Positions 13,270 to 24,806 are shown, counted from the stretch's first letter. The stretch: DNA of 64,000 nucleotides from Neckera pumila (GCA_963969595.1 OZ018415.1:11780001-11844000), one strand, 5' to 3'. A program made the numbers and translations. The notes: generated from the letters alone by a model not told the origin.

Positions 13270-13862
13270 TCTTGCTCCCTAACAACCAAGTGTTCATTCA
13301 ACGGTCATTTAGAAATTTGGGTAAGTTCTTACAAAGTCATTTTAAGTGAATCATTCTAACATCTTAATCCCTCTTTGCAAGAATATAATATATACCTTTT
13401 CAACAAAATTTGAATTAAAACTTTCAGTTGGAATGCTTGTATCTAATGATATATTTTCCAAAAAAAGTCAGACAAGACAAACAACTTTGAGCAGCATGTG
13501 CAATACTCCTCCTCTACTTTGAGTTTGGTTGACATTGAATTAATATGATATAGGTTGCATTTGTCAACCATCATGACTGTATGTAGAACAAAAATCTCAT
13601 TCCAAGAGGGGAGTTAAAGTTTGTTCTCCCTATCGGACAAGGTAAAATTAAAATATTCTTTCAAATTTCAAATGTTAAAACCTTTTAGTTTGCATGGTCA
13701 AAGTTTTTGAAGTTTTTTCAACACATTCTTACAGTACTAATAGTAGTTTTTAACAATCTTGTACGATTGTAATAAAAATAAAAATAAAAATAGAAATTTC
13801 TCATTGCCAAATAAAGTGGCATTTCTTGACAATTTATGTCCAAAATGGACCCTAGTTGTTAA
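13270..13862 (+). mobile_element. TTAA-bounded element, short subfamily
   Basis: Matches the element at 22056-22776 along its length (for example GGTCAAAGTTTTTGAA and TTTCTCATTGCC). The right end is TGGACCCTAGTTGTTAA; the left terminus is degenerate. It lacks the nested insertion found in the 22056 copy. Confidence 0.6.
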
Positions 13863-13917
13863 GTAATCAAATGGACTAATGAGATGAAAAGAACAAATGA
13901 GAGTTCATGCAACAAGG

Positions 13918-14195
13918 CATTAGAGAATAACTAAACCCTCTAGAGGGCTGCTGGAATTTATTTTTTATTTGTTTTTTAAATTTTTTATAATAATTTTTTT
14001 AAGATTATTATTATTGTTGTTGTTTTTTTAATAATTTTTTATTCAGAATTTTTGGTTCCTGCGCCACTGCTGCTGCAGTTTTAGTAGGGCGGAAATAAGG
14101 GAAAAACGAGTTTTTTGGCAGAAAAAAATCAAATTTCAAGGTACCTCGGAGGGCCGTGGAGCAGCCCCCCCGGAGGCCTGAAATTTCCTCTAATG
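13918..14195. mobile_element. CATTAG-ended MITE, copy 1
   Basis: Begins CATTAGAGAATAAC with CCCTCTAGAGGGCTG and ends GGAGGCCTGAAATTTCCTCTAATG. Interior includes a T-rich tract and GCGCCACTGCTGCTGCAG followed by GGGAAAAACGAG, matching copy 2 at 45155. Non-coding. Confidence 0.75.
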
Positions 14196-14288
14196 GACCA
14201 ATCTGTTTTGTAATGACTAAGTGAAAAGTGCCAATAAGGTAGATAGGCCTACAACTGAACATTTTTTCAATTCCTCCTTCATGGGAGA

Positions 14289-14735
14289 TTAATTCTTAAA
14301 TGTTGACACGGACGTCTGACATCCGATGGATAATGGAGAATCCTTCTAGTAGGACAGAAGTTCAACTATTTATCCTTAAAATTTTGTTGTAAAAAGGGGA
14401 GGTCTTCTACCGTGGTTTATTTCCAATGAGTGCTTTTGCAATTTTTTAAGCCAATTATTCACACGGTAATGAAAAGAGATGATTTCCAGGGTCACCCGTT
14501 AGTCTTTTAAGCCTATAACACTGCCACAAATACCAAGTGTCCAATGAATGACAAAGAATCTTTGCATGTAGGACAGAAGTGCAATTGTTCATCCTTGCAA
14601 TTTTGTGCAAAAAGGAGAGGCCTTGCATAGTAGTTTGACCTCAAATGAGTATTTTTAGTTTTATTAAAGTAGATGATGCACATTGTATCAAAAAAGATGA
14701 TTTTTGTGGAGACCAGCTGGTCCTTATATTGTTAA
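14289..14735. repeat. Two tandem short TTAA elements
   Basis: Two direct copies of about 220-229 bp (14289-14510 and 14507-14735) share AGGACAGAAGTTCAA..., ATCCTT.AATTTTGT and AAAAAGGGGAGG-like blocks, and meet at a common TTAA. Related copies lie at 22940-23148 (same strand) and 42486-42717 (opposite strand). Confidence 0.7.
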
Positions 14736-15630
14736 CCCCTAAAGTTCCATGACTATATTTTCAACAAAAATGCTCAAAAATTGCCATTTTTAGTACAAAT
14801 ATCAAATTTTTGAAAAAAAATAAATTGACACTTATAACCGTAGAATCTTGTAGTACATTGCCTTGAGAACATGTGGAAAATTTTCAAATATTTCCATTGT
14901 GTGGGTTGAAAGATATGAACGTAAAAAATTATAGAATAATTTTGGTTTGCAAAAAATCGGGCAGCTGCTCTTCACAAGCTCGCTTTTCTATGGAAAAATG
15001 TCCAACATGGTAATGCTTCTTTGGATTCATTTTTCTAGACAAATTGGCTACATGCTTGAAAAATTTGACATCATTTGGAATTGTACAACGTATAGGAAAC
15101 AAATAGTAAGTAAAAAGAGGTAGAGAATGATTCAAAATACTAAACTATTAAGAATTTAATTATGGAATTGAAAAATGTCAATCCCAATGGTTACAATGTT
15201 GTAATAAAAAATTTACATCCTATGATTTATTTATTGAAAAAAATATTGAAAATTAAGTGAGATAAAGGACTTCAAAGTTTTTTTAGAGTAGAGAATCTAT
15301 AACAGCCCACAAATAAAACTCCTCATAATTTTTGACTCATTGATCAAAATAAAATGATTCAAAGCTTTCCATGTATATATAACTCTAGGAAACCAATTCA
15401 AATTTTTGTTTCTAAGTAAAGTGATTTTTTAATTTCCCCAAACTGCTCGCTCAATGAAAAAATTAACATATTAGGCCATAACTTTTGACTCATATTTCCA
15501 AATTTCAAAAAGTTTGGTTCCTATGAAAGATGTTTCTTGTGCACAACTTCTATTAAAGTTTGGGCTTAAAATTCGCAAATCTCTAGTCACACGTACTTGC
15601 CCAAACTTTCTACATAGCGACATCCATACC
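14732..15630 (-). mobile_element. TTAA-bounded element in reverse orientation
   Basis: Starts TTAACCCCTAAAGTTCC and then runs as the reverse complement of the long subfamily: GGCCATAACTTTTGACTCA near 15473 and CTTGCCCAAACTTTC near 15598 mirror blocks in the 17592 and 33938 copies. The far terminus is eroded and abuts a GTTT array. Confidence 0.6.
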
Positions 15631-15633
15631 TTG

Positions 15634-15965
15634 AGTTTGTTTGTTTGTTTGTTTGTTTGTTTTGTTACGTTGAGATCTTCCAAACCATGTGTCCCCCCGC
15701 CTTATGCTTGGTACTATCGGAAAGCCCTTGGCGAAGAAGGATGCACGGGCTTGGTTTCGTGGCGTTTGGACCTACGGTGTGGAGGTTATTGAGTTTCAAA
15801 GTATTTATGGATCAAAAAATTAGAAAATTACTTTTACTTTGATTTTGGCCGCATGCTTGGTACCGTTGGAAAGCTCTTGGCAAGGAGGAGTGGACGGGCT
15901 TTGTTTTGTAGCATTTGGGTATACGGTGCAAAAGGTATTGAATTTCAAAGTTTTTATTATGACTT
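15634..15965 (+). repeat. GTTT-headed dispersed repeat with internal tandem unit
   Basis: Opens with (GTTT)n at 15634-15662, then two units of about 150 bp (near 15706 and 15858) sharing TTGGTACCGTTGGAAAGC, GGCAAGAAGGATGCACGGGC-like and TTGTAGCATTTGGACCTA-like blocks, each ending in GTTATTGA/GGTATTGA ATTTC. Related single units occur at 32130-32560 and 34955-35105. Function unknown. Confidence 0.65.
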
Positions 15966-16404
15966 TAATAATTATAAAATTACTTTTGCTTTTGTGGCAT
16001 CAACACAGGGCTACACTAGTAAAAGTGATAAAATATGACCAGAGTTTTTAGTTTTACTTTTTTTTATGAAACATACTGCCTTCAAGGGCCAAGCTAGGCC
16101 AGACTTGACACACCCACATGACTAGAGTTTCACTACTACGCCACGCTTTCCGCGTTTCTCTTCCCCAAGAGCCAAGTTAATTGCTACTACGTATAGGGCA
16201 ATGCCCAACAATAAGAGTATTGCATAAAGCACAAGCAAAATTCAATGAAAACCCGATGATAAATTGGAGGCGGATGAAAAATCCGTAATCCCTGATTACG
16301 TGGGTTTGACAGCGCAGAAACTTCCCCGCAGAATGAACGGGAAAAGTCCCGCGAGTGGTTTAGGTGCGTGCGACGGAGGTGCGTTGCCCCACTGCCCCCC
16401 TCCC
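15966..16404. other. Intergenic, no gene seen
   Basis: Mixed-composition spacer. No ORF or element boundary could be supported. Confidence 0.45.
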
Positions 16405-17210
16405 TGCAAGCCCGGAGGCAGATGGGGACGAATCTGGACTTTACTACTGAGGTGCAGGCGTGGCCTGATCCTAGATTACGGAGGGCCTGGATATTGATCG
16501 ATTTGCGTGAGATCAGGGGAGAAAAGGGAAAAAGGAAAGCTCCGAAGAATGATGGAGATTTTCTCGATTATCGGACCAGTACAGTAGACGCATGCTTGGT
16601 CGTACATGCAATGAACAATGAAGTCCTGCCTCCACCGGACTGACACTTTGGATCCTCACTTTTCATCGTTCCAAGTGAGGTTCTGTTCACAAAATAGTGA
16701 AATTAGGTGGCCTTGTCAATTAGGTTGCCTTACCTTAGATAAACTGACCTCATGGATCAATGCTTGTTCCACATGGAGGCGCATGCCACTCTCTGGACCA
16801 GGCCTTGAACTGGTGCACGAATCTGAGAAATACACGTGGCTCTGAATTGATTGCTTCATTGTACAAAAGCAGTGAATATTTCTATAGTGTGGACTGTTGA
16901 GAAATTAGTGTGGGCCAACCTCATTTCACTATTTTGTGTTGAAGAACTCGGTGTTCCAGTAACTTAAGTTAACTTAGGTCGGCCCTCGGCAGTGCAGCTG
17001 GAGTGGAAGGGGCGTTGCAACTGCAAGTGAAGGGGGTGGGCCAGTGATGGCGGAGGACTGAGCTTCAGTTGGATTTCCAGTTGGGGTGGTTGGGATAGTT
17101 TCGTACTGAGGAGTGCGACGTAAGCTCACTGGAAAGCCTCACACGCGGAAAGGGACAGTAGTACCGTGGAAGTGCGTGGAGGTCCCACGATGAAATCACG
17201 GAAGACTGAG
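16405..17210 (+). repeat. Degenerate duplicate of 10290-10975 (copy B)
   Basis: Collinear counterpart of the region upstream of the xylosidase gene (see 10290-10975). It is GC-richer than its surroundings and has no intact gene. It may be a copied promoter-proximal segment or a decayed transposable element. Confidence 0.6.
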
Positions 17211-17384
17211 CCATAACATTAAATAACCACTCAGGTACGGTAGTCAGGTAATGGTCATCCGGACATGGCTGGAAAGGTATAGTAACTTAGGGGTAGTCAG
17301 TAGTCACCCCTTCTCGCTCCGTCACATCACATGAAAGTTGAATAGATGTGGAGAGGAAAGTGGAGCCAATGAGAGCCCATTCTC

Positions 17385-17500
17385 CATGAAGAAGGTGTGA
17401 CACTCCTCTCTCGCTTCCTCCATGAAGAAGGTGTGGTGACACTCCTTTCTCGCTTCCTCCATGAAGAAGGTGTGGTGACACTCCTTTCTCGCTTCCTATG
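17385..17500. repeat. 39-bp tandem repeat
   Basis: About 2.7 units containing TCGCTTCCTCCATGAAGAAG and GTGTGGTGACACTCCTTTC. The period is a multiple of three, so all frames stay open through the array; a short minus-strand ORF across it is explained by that. Confidence 0.85.
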
Positions 17501-17591
17501 GAGGACGAGACTTAAAAAAACTAAGTTTAGCTTTGAGGTCCCCGAGGAGCCTGTCCTGAAGTAGCAAGAGATCACGTTGTTAGACCTTAGC

Positions 17592-18526
17592 TTCACCCCT
17601 AAAGTCTCATTGTCCCCTCGGGGGACAAAATGGATTTTGGGCAGGCTACTACGGCTTCAATATTCATCATTATTTTTTGAAACTTTTTGTGAAGATAGAA
17701 AAACACATTAGCTTTATGGGAATATAATTTTATTTCAATTGGTACCTGGGAGCAAAAGTTATGACACAAAAGGTCCTTTTTTTTTTATGCGACGGGCAAA
17801 AATCTTTTCACACAAAAATATTTAAAAAAAAATTTAAAAATTATTTTCTCATCGATTGTATTTTTTATCTATATGAGAAGCTTTGATTCATTCCATTTGG
17901 ATTTGTTATGTGAAAGTTAAGGTCAATCTTATTTTTCAGGCAATTAGAGCATCTTCTTGAAAAAATAACTTGTAGGACTCATTTCTAAATGCAATTTTCA
18001 CAATTTTTCAAAAAAAATTGTTTGACAGGGCTAAGTTTGCTTGCTGAAACAATCCCATAGTTTGGCTTACAATGTTTTAATCCCATCTTAGAGCTATTGA
18101 CAATTTAGTTTTCTTTCAATCTTGGACCTACTTCTATTTAACAATTTTTTAAAGAATGAATATCAAGTGGATTTTTTTGGATTTTTTTTTCTTAGCTTCT
18201 CAACTCAATTATTCAACATAAAAAAAAACTAAATTCAAAGTCTATAGTGCAAATTCTTTTACAAATGGCGGTTGAAGTCATTTGAAATTGCAAGTCACTG
18301 TTCAAAAAATCAAAATTTTCCAACTTTGAATGTTAATATCTTCTAATCTGTATAGTCAAACTTTATGAAATTTTTACCACATGATTAAAAATAAGTTAAG
18401 TACAAGATTCTACGGGTACATTCTTAAAAAAAAAATTATTTTTTCTCATTTTTTAGATAAACGCAATAGAACTGGCAGTTTTGGATCATTTTTGACAGAA
18501 AAATGCCTTGAGACTTTAGGGATTAA
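17592..18526 (+). mobile_element. TTAA-bounded MITE-like element, long subfamily
   Basis: Left end (TTCA)CCCCTAAAGTCTC followed by TGTCCCCTCGGGGGACA; right end GAGACTTTAGGGATTAA. The interior is collinear with 122-1058 and 55303-55866. The left TTAA has decayed to TTCA. Confidence 0.8.
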
Positions 18527-18836
18527 AAAAGTCATCGTATAAACTTCTTTATATTCATTCTTGTCTTGCGGAGGAGAAGGTTGAGCAATCTCAACCTTTA
18601 TGGAATGGGCACCGGTGAGGCCAGGGAGAGCCAATGTGGAAATGTCACATCCGGATTCCATGAAGGGTGAGACTCCGGTGAAGAACTTGTGACTACCCCT
18701 AGTGAATGGTAGGGACTTATTATGGGAGCATCTCTACCAGGCTGGGGAAATGCAAGCCATATTGCAAGCCTATCAAGCCATTTTGCAAGCGAGGGAAGCC
18801 CCACCCACGGCCTGTTAAAAGACCATCATGTTCCAA
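18527..18836. other. Intergenic, no gene seen
   Basis: Includes three TTGCAAGC-type motifs near 18755-18790, repeated again at 19137-19160 and 19460-19530. No gene recognised. Confidence 0.4.
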
Positions 18837-19058
18837 CACTACAAGAGAATGGGGTGTTTTAAGTGAGTTTTTAAGTATAGTCCTAGACATGAGGTTTTAA
18901 GTAATGACCTTTAAGGCAATTTTCAGCAAAATTTTATTGAAAACATATGTATTTCTAGTAAAATTTTGCTGAAAGTTGCCTTAAAGGTCATTACTTAAAA
19001 CCTCATGTCTAGGACTATACTTAAAAACTCACTTAAAACACCCCATTCTCTTGTAGTG
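18837..19058. mobile_element. CACTA-type foldback MITE, copy 1
   Basis: A 222-bp near-perfect palindrome beginning CACTACAAGAGAATGG and ending CCATTCTCTTGTAGTG, with arms of about 100 bp. It is flanked by CAA (18834-18836) and CAA (19059-19061), the 3-bp target duplication expected for CACTA transposons. No coding capacity. Confidence 0.9.
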
Positions 19059-20599
19059 CAATAAGCTATGTCCACATTCACTCATCAAGTATATGTTTGG
19101 TGGGAAAGTGCAAAAGGTGCTTGTCTCATGCAGTTTGCAAGCCGCTCTTTGGCTTGCAAAAGAGCTTGGAGGCTTTTGGCTCGGCCTCTTAGAGCATCAG
19201 TACTCAGCCTTAGTAAAGCAGGTCAATTTCAGCTTGCAAATGGTGGGGACGAGGTGGGTGCCATCTGGTTTGTAGACTAGGAGGAACCATTGTGACCTAT
19301 TAAGAGGCTGAACACCAATTGGCTAAACCTTAGAAGAGGTGAAATTCTTTTGTAATGAAGCGCCTCCCCGAGTTGCAGAGAAACAAAGTTGTTTGTCGCA
19401 TTCTGTTTTGCAAACTTCCAAGCGACCTCCAAACAGAGCCCCTTTTTGTAGGCTAAATACCATTTGCAAGCCATCCCAACAAAGAGGTCATCCAGAATGT
19501 AAGTCCGGTGGGGTGGTTTTGCAAGCCAAACCAAAGAGGTCATCCGTTTTGGGGTAGGTTTTGGAGAACCTAGGAGAAAGTGAAATGTAGATAGCAAATG
19601 TGCTTGGTAATAAGCATGTTTATTTCACAAAGGCAATTTTGGTCACTAGAGGGGTGCAAAAAGGACCTTTACCTCAGCAGTAAACAAATGTTATGGCATA
19701 TATAGAAGGAAAGCACAAGTCTTGAGAGGTCATTCTTTTTAAAATTGCACAAATGAGGGATTGAATATTTGTATTTAGTTGCAAGTAATAAGAACATCCA
19801 TGCCCTTGCAAGCTAGGGTTAGACGCATTGGCTCCTAGTGCACTTAAGCTTTGTTTCTCTACCCTTACTTGCAAAATCTTGAGTAGTCCCTCCTAAAATC
19901 GAGCTTGGCACTAAAGCATGTCGTGTTGCTCATCACCCTTCCAATTTTAGATTCATTGCTGAGACCCACCTTTCCAACAAATCATTAGGCTAGCAATAAT
20001 AGTAGCATAAATATTCATGATTTTTTCATATTGCGTCCAACAAATGATCGCTTCTTCTATTGCATGCCAACCATATTTATTTGATAATAACATACTTGAT
20101 TGCATGAATAGTAGGCCAAATATTGTTGAGTGTGTTGGATATTCTACTTAATGATGGGAACTTGGCAAATGAACTCAACAAGGAGCTTAAACTAAGCCTG
20201 TCATGAGACATTTTGTACATCAAGTTTGTTGAATAAGGATGTGGATTCTCTAAATCATGCTTTACACTAGGACTTTATGAGCAATCCTCCTCATACAAGT
20301 TGACCTACATAAGAATCTAACTTAAAACCTTCAAGAAGAGGGGGTCATTCACAAGTCAGAGGCCTTTTTTATAAAGCAATTACCACCAAGTCACACAATT
20401 AACAAACAAACACAATTTTACACCTCATTGACCACCTTACTCACCTTCAGTAACAGTTTCATTCCAACATCTTTCATGTTGTCATGATATTGATATTAAT
20501 TCAAAATATTGTATATCCGGGTAATATATGCATGAATGTGTGTAATAAACACAATATTTTCTCTCATTTGGTAGGATTCGATTTTAAACTCAAAAGTAT
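19059..20599. other. Intergenic, no gene seen
   Basis: Mixed composition to about 19600, then AT-rich. TTGCAAGCC motifs recur at 19137-19530. ORFs here are short and unrecognisable. Confidence 0.45.
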
Positions 20600-20860
20600 T
20601 TCAAGAATTTAGATGAAATGTAGAAGGATGAATACATGACTATCCATTTGAATGAGAACATAACTAAATATCGCAACATTGTGCACTTAAAGTGTTATAT
20701 ATATACACACATATATGCACGTGTGCATGCATACATTTATGTATATACATAGGTATAATAATAATAATGAAGAGAGAAAGAAATCATTGGTTCCTCTTAA
20801 TAGAGATGTAGCTTTGGTGTCACTTGATCACACCCTTGAAGTTGACCATGGGATCCAAAA
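20600..20860 (+). repeat. Segment shared with 12940-13195
   Basis: Counterpart of 12940-13195; ends in the same TCACTTGATCACA...GGGATCC block. It includes an alternating purine-pyrimidine AT/AC/GTGC stretch at 20697-20735. Confidence 0.6.
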
Positions 20861-21171
20861 ATATGAAAATTTTACACATAGGATTTTTTTTTCCTTATTA
20901 GTTTTTGCTATTTTCTATGTTTCCTGGTGTCCAAATGTCATGTAGAGGAGATCTTCAAAGAATTTCTATACAAAAAGAAATTGTGGGTTTTCTTTGCAAG
21001 GACTTCCCAAAATTCTCTGAAAATTCACCTAACGCAATCCAAATTGGTAGACTTTGCAACACATTGACACATCTTACATTTCAAAGTTGTTTCCACCTAA
21101 TATTCGATAAATTTTACAAGATGCAATTGTTCCATATCAATTGTCAAGGGTATGTTGAGGTTGGACACATA

Positions 21172-21392
21172 TACTATAAGAGAATGGGGTGTTTTAAGTG
21201 AGTTTTAAAGTATAGTCCTAGACATGAGGTTTTAAGTAATGACCTTTAAGGCAATTTTCAGCAAAATTTGACTAGAAACTTATGTATTTCTACTAAAATT
21301 TTGCTGAAAAATACCTTAAAGGTCATTACTTAAAATCTTATGTCTAGGACTATACTTTAAAACTCACTTAAACACCCCATTTTCTTATAATG
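21172..21392. mobile_element. CACTA-type foldback MITE, copy 2
   Basis: A 221-bp palindrome closely matching 18837-19058, but with terminal bases mutated (TACTATAAG for CACTACAAG, and CTTATAATG at the other end) and no target duplication recognisable. The older or more decayed of the two. Confidence 0.85.
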
Positions 21393-22055
21393 TTATAATT
21401 ATATATAAGACTTGTAAGTTGTCAATCTCCAAGATCATGAATCCTATTCACAAAAATCTAACAATTTTAAGAATTTGTGTATTTTAGAAACCTAAGAAGT
21501 TTTATATATACAGAATTGTAAAATGTTTAAACAAATGAAGTCTACTACAAATATATTACCAATATTGTTAATATTGCTAAATCATATTACTAATATTGTG
21601 AACTCCTCAAATCTAGAAAATGATTTAGATCAAAAATTATGAAATGTATAAATCAATGATATTGAAATTCAAAATCTATACACTTAGTTAGATTTGAGAT
21701 TCCAAAATCTACAAATTGAATTGATTATGTGCACTAAAATCTACATAAAAGTTAGATTTTAGAAGCATAAATCTACATCAAGAATATTGAATCTCATAAA
21801 TTAAGTTAATTTGGAAGTGGAGACATCTTCAAATTTAACATTGAAAAATGCATAGATTTCCCTCATAATAAAATTCTTTGTCTCACCTTTCTTTATAACG
21901 GACACATTCTTTGTGAACATCAATTTGTTACACTTGTCTGTGTGGAGGGGATCTTCAATACAATACTAGCAAGGGATTCAAAAGAAGTTCCTTGTGTTAA
22001 TTTAAGCCAATTTTAATGGTTGGATTTATTTTTTCCTCTCTAATAAAGAAATAAT
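21393..22055. other. AT-rich intergenic, no gene seen
   Basis: Contains recurring AAATCTA-type phrases at 21600-21830. No gene. Confidence 0.45.
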
Positions 22056-22776
22056 TTAATCCTTAAAGGACCAAATGTCCATTCAATGGAAAATTGAAAG
22101 TTTGGGTAGGTTTTTACAAAGTCATTTTTGAGTGGATTTCTTGAAAATTTTGATTCAAAGTGTGGATCCCTTTTGCAAGAATATAAGTTTTTTTCAATTG
22201 AAGTGCCTATATCAAAAGCTATAATGTCCAAATTTTCGAGGCAAGGTAGACAACTTTAGAAAGTATGTGTGAATCTTTTCTTCTACTTTTGGAATTTAAA
22301 AGATATAAGGTAACTAACCCCAAACACAAGTATGCATAAGCCTATTGCAGGCTCAAGAATTCTTGTGATGTGATATGTATTTCACAAAATAATTGTGCCT
22401 GCAATGGTGTTAGCTAGAGTTGTATCCATAATGGGTCAGTTACCTTATAACCAACAAGATATAAGACACAATTGCAAAGAAACTTATCTATACAATAAAA
22501 GTCTTACTAGAAGAGGTGTTAAAGTTTGTTGACCTTATTGGACAAGGTTGAAAGAAAACTATTTTCTTGTATTTCAAATGCTATAATCTTTTACTTTATG
22601 AGGTCAAAGTTTTTGAAATTTCTTGCACACAATCCCAATAGTAGTCTAATACGGAGTATAATTTTGTACAATTGAAATTTTTAAAAGTTTCTTTTTTTCA
22701 TTTTTTCTCATTGCCTTAGAAAGTGGCAATTTGACAATTATTGTCTAAACTATACTTTGATCACTTTAGGGATTAA
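22056..22776 (+). mobile_element. TTAA-bounded element carrying a nested insertion
   Basis: Left end TTAATCCTTAAAGGACC, right end CACTTTAGGGATTAA. Collinear with 13270-13862 apart from an extra block at 22305-22448. Confidence 0.7.
22305..22448. mobile_element. Small nested inverted-repeat element
   Basis: Begins ATAAGGTAACTAACCCC and ends GGGTCAGTTACCTTAT, 144 bp, with an inner inverted pair CCTATTGCAGGC / GCCTGCAATGG. It resembles the foldback at 37335-37472 in its inner GCCTGCAATGG block. Confidence 0.65.
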
Positions 22777-22939
22777 TTGAACTAATAAGACGGAAAATAC
22801 AATAAGAATTAGTGTTAGTAAAGACCAAATTGCAATAAAATATTGAATTTTAGAAACTAGTCTAAATTTAAATTGGTGTTGGCACTTAAGTTCATAAGCT
22901 TCGTTTCATTAGTTGAGCTCAAGTTTTAAAAAAAGTTCT

Positions 22940-23148
22940 TTAATCCTACAAGGATGCCGCAGATACGAAGTATTCAATGGACAATTGGCAATCCTTTCAT
23001 GCAAAACAGAAGTATATATGTTAATCTTTGGAATTTTGTGTGAAGAGGAAAGGGCTCTTGGTTTTCTTTGTTAAGCAAATGATTCCCACAGTACCAAAAA
23101 GGTTGATTTTCTAGTACACAAGTGACTAGCTTGTCCTTCTAGGGTTAA
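22940..23148 (+). mobile_element. Short TTAA-bounded element
   Basis: TTAATCCTACAAGGATGCC at the left and CTTGTCCTTCTAGGGTTAA at the right form the inverted ends of a 209-bp element, related to 14289-14735 and 42486-42717. Confidence 0.65.
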
Positions 23149-23570
23149 GGCTAAAATTTCAATCAAGTGTAAAGAGCTAGAAGTTGAAAAATATCCTATA
23201 CAATGTTTGTGGATTGAGCATATTTTTATGTAGAAAAAACAAAAATTAAGTACTACAATGAGGATATATTCAATAGCATATACTGCAACTATATTTAATC
23301 AACTCCAAAATCAAACTTTGAGAATTAAAAATGTTTTTTTTCATCTTGTGGGTCATCCAAACAACACTTCTTAACATGTTTCACATTTCAATATTAATCC
23401 CTTCACGCCTAAATCTTTTCTTGAATTTTTTCATATTTTTGCTTACATCTTTATAAATATATTTTGTTTATTCCAATGTCATCAAATTCATCATACAAAA
23501 AGTGCAATATAAAGAAAAGGGAAGCATTGGTGAGGATGAATGAGAAGTTTTTTCTGTTCATCGTCCATAG

Positions 23571-24217
23571 TTAACCCCTAAATGCCCAGGGCCTGTTTTG
23601 GGCTTCCTAGAATTTGCTCTAAATTGAACAAAATGCCAACATTTTGATAAGTCGTATCAATTTTTTTGTAATTGTAACTGTACAAATTCAAATGGGACAT
23701 GTTAGAGATCTTATATGAAAAGAAAACACAACACTGTCACTTATGGAGTGAAAGATTGTAATGTTTGACCATGAGGGTGCTAAAACTGCAAAAAACTTTC
23801 AATCTTCTTTACACAAGTCAAATCTAAAAAGTTGATGACCGAAAAAATATGAGGTTAAAAGGCCTAACTTGTATAACCCCGATCAAGTTTATGGCTTCTT
23901 AAAATCTGCTTTACAATTTTCTTAAACAAATTTTGAATGTGATTTTTTCTCCAAGATCTAGTATATTTGAGGCCCATTTCCAAGAGTTCTCAACACTACG
24001 GGAAGTCAAGATTGCAATGGGTACCCTTGTACAAAAACTTGAATAGAAAAATCACTATTCATTTAATTTCAAGATTGGATTTTTGATGCTAAAATTAGAC
24101 TTCATGAAGAACTTTCTAAAAATATAAACTACTAAAAATAGCAATTTTGTTAGGTTTTATTTAACTTCAAAGTTTTGCAAACACCAGATTTGGGTGCCTT
24201 GGGCATTTAGGGGTTAA
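23571..24217 (+). mobile_element. TTAA-bounded element, GCCC subfamily
   Basis: Left end TTAACCCCTAAATGCCCAGG and right end CTTGGGCATTTAGGGGTTAA form a well-preserved inverted pair. A copy in the opposite orientation is at 47478-48118. Confidence 0.8.
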
Positions 24218-24234
24218 GCTAAGGGTTAAACTAT

Positions 24235-24528
24235 TTACAGAGAATCATGTGACATGCTTGCAATGTTGGAGAATTTTCTTTGAAAATTCAGTCTCATTGC
24301 TGTTTCCACATTCGCCGCATGCGAGGGCATTTGATAAGTCGAAGATTTGGTGAAAATTTCGTGAAAATTTTCGATGGTGATCATGCTTTTCCCTGAAATC
24401 TGTAGTGTATTGGGAGTCTGATACGCTTTCACACGATTCATGAACAAGTTAAAGCATTTTTGGAGTCTTTGAATTTTTTTTTCGCATCCTCTTGCTTTAA
24501 TTGAATCGCGAATGAAGTGAAGGACCAT
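24235..24528 (-). CDS. Hypothetical 97-codon ORF, head to head with exonuclease
   Basis: An ATG-initiated open frame of 97 codons on the minus strand, about 700 bp upstream of and divergent from the exonuclease gene. The predicted protein is basic and polar (for example RGCEKKIQRLQKCFNLF near residues 13-29) with no domain I recognise and no membrane segment or signal peptide. It begins just outside the transposon ending at 24217. It could be an exon of a longer gene, a lineage-specific gene, or chance; coding status is not established. Confidence 0.25.
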   Translation of the reverse strand: MVLHFIRDSIKARGCEKKIQRLQKCFNLFMNRVKAYQTPNTLQISGKSMITIENFHEIFTKSSTYQMPSHAANVETAMRLNFQRKFSNIASMSHDSL

Positions 24529-24806
24529 GCGTGTCTTCACTAAGTTTTAGAATTTCTTTGAAATACTTCGTTGCATTTGGCGGGGCGTGATACACATGGT
24601 TTGCGTAGTCAGGATGGTGAAATGGAACAAGGATAAGGGTTTAAGAGATGACGTAGGAGGGCGAGTTGCACTCCCACGGTTTGCTGATTGATCTGATTTC
24701 CGGCACGTCAGTATGGATGACGTTCAAAGAGGTTAGGGTTCTGAACCTATTTGTGTTATTTGCGTTATTTAAATTGCGTACTTCTGTTATGAAATAGGCC
24801 CCCTTT

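Noticed and set aside
15471..15683. TNKQTNKQTNK-type peptide ORFs
   Set aside because: Translation of the (GTTT)n simple repeat.
17287..17596. Minus-strand ORFs encoding a repeated RKRERSVTTPSSW phrase
   Set aside because: Explained by the 39-bp tandem repeat, whose length is a multiple of three; no sign of a gene around it.
13270..24217. LTR retrotransposon as an explanation for the repeats
   Set aside because: No long direct terminal repeats, TG...CA boundaries, primer-binding site or reverse-transcriptase/integrase motifs were found; the copies have inverted, not direct, ends.
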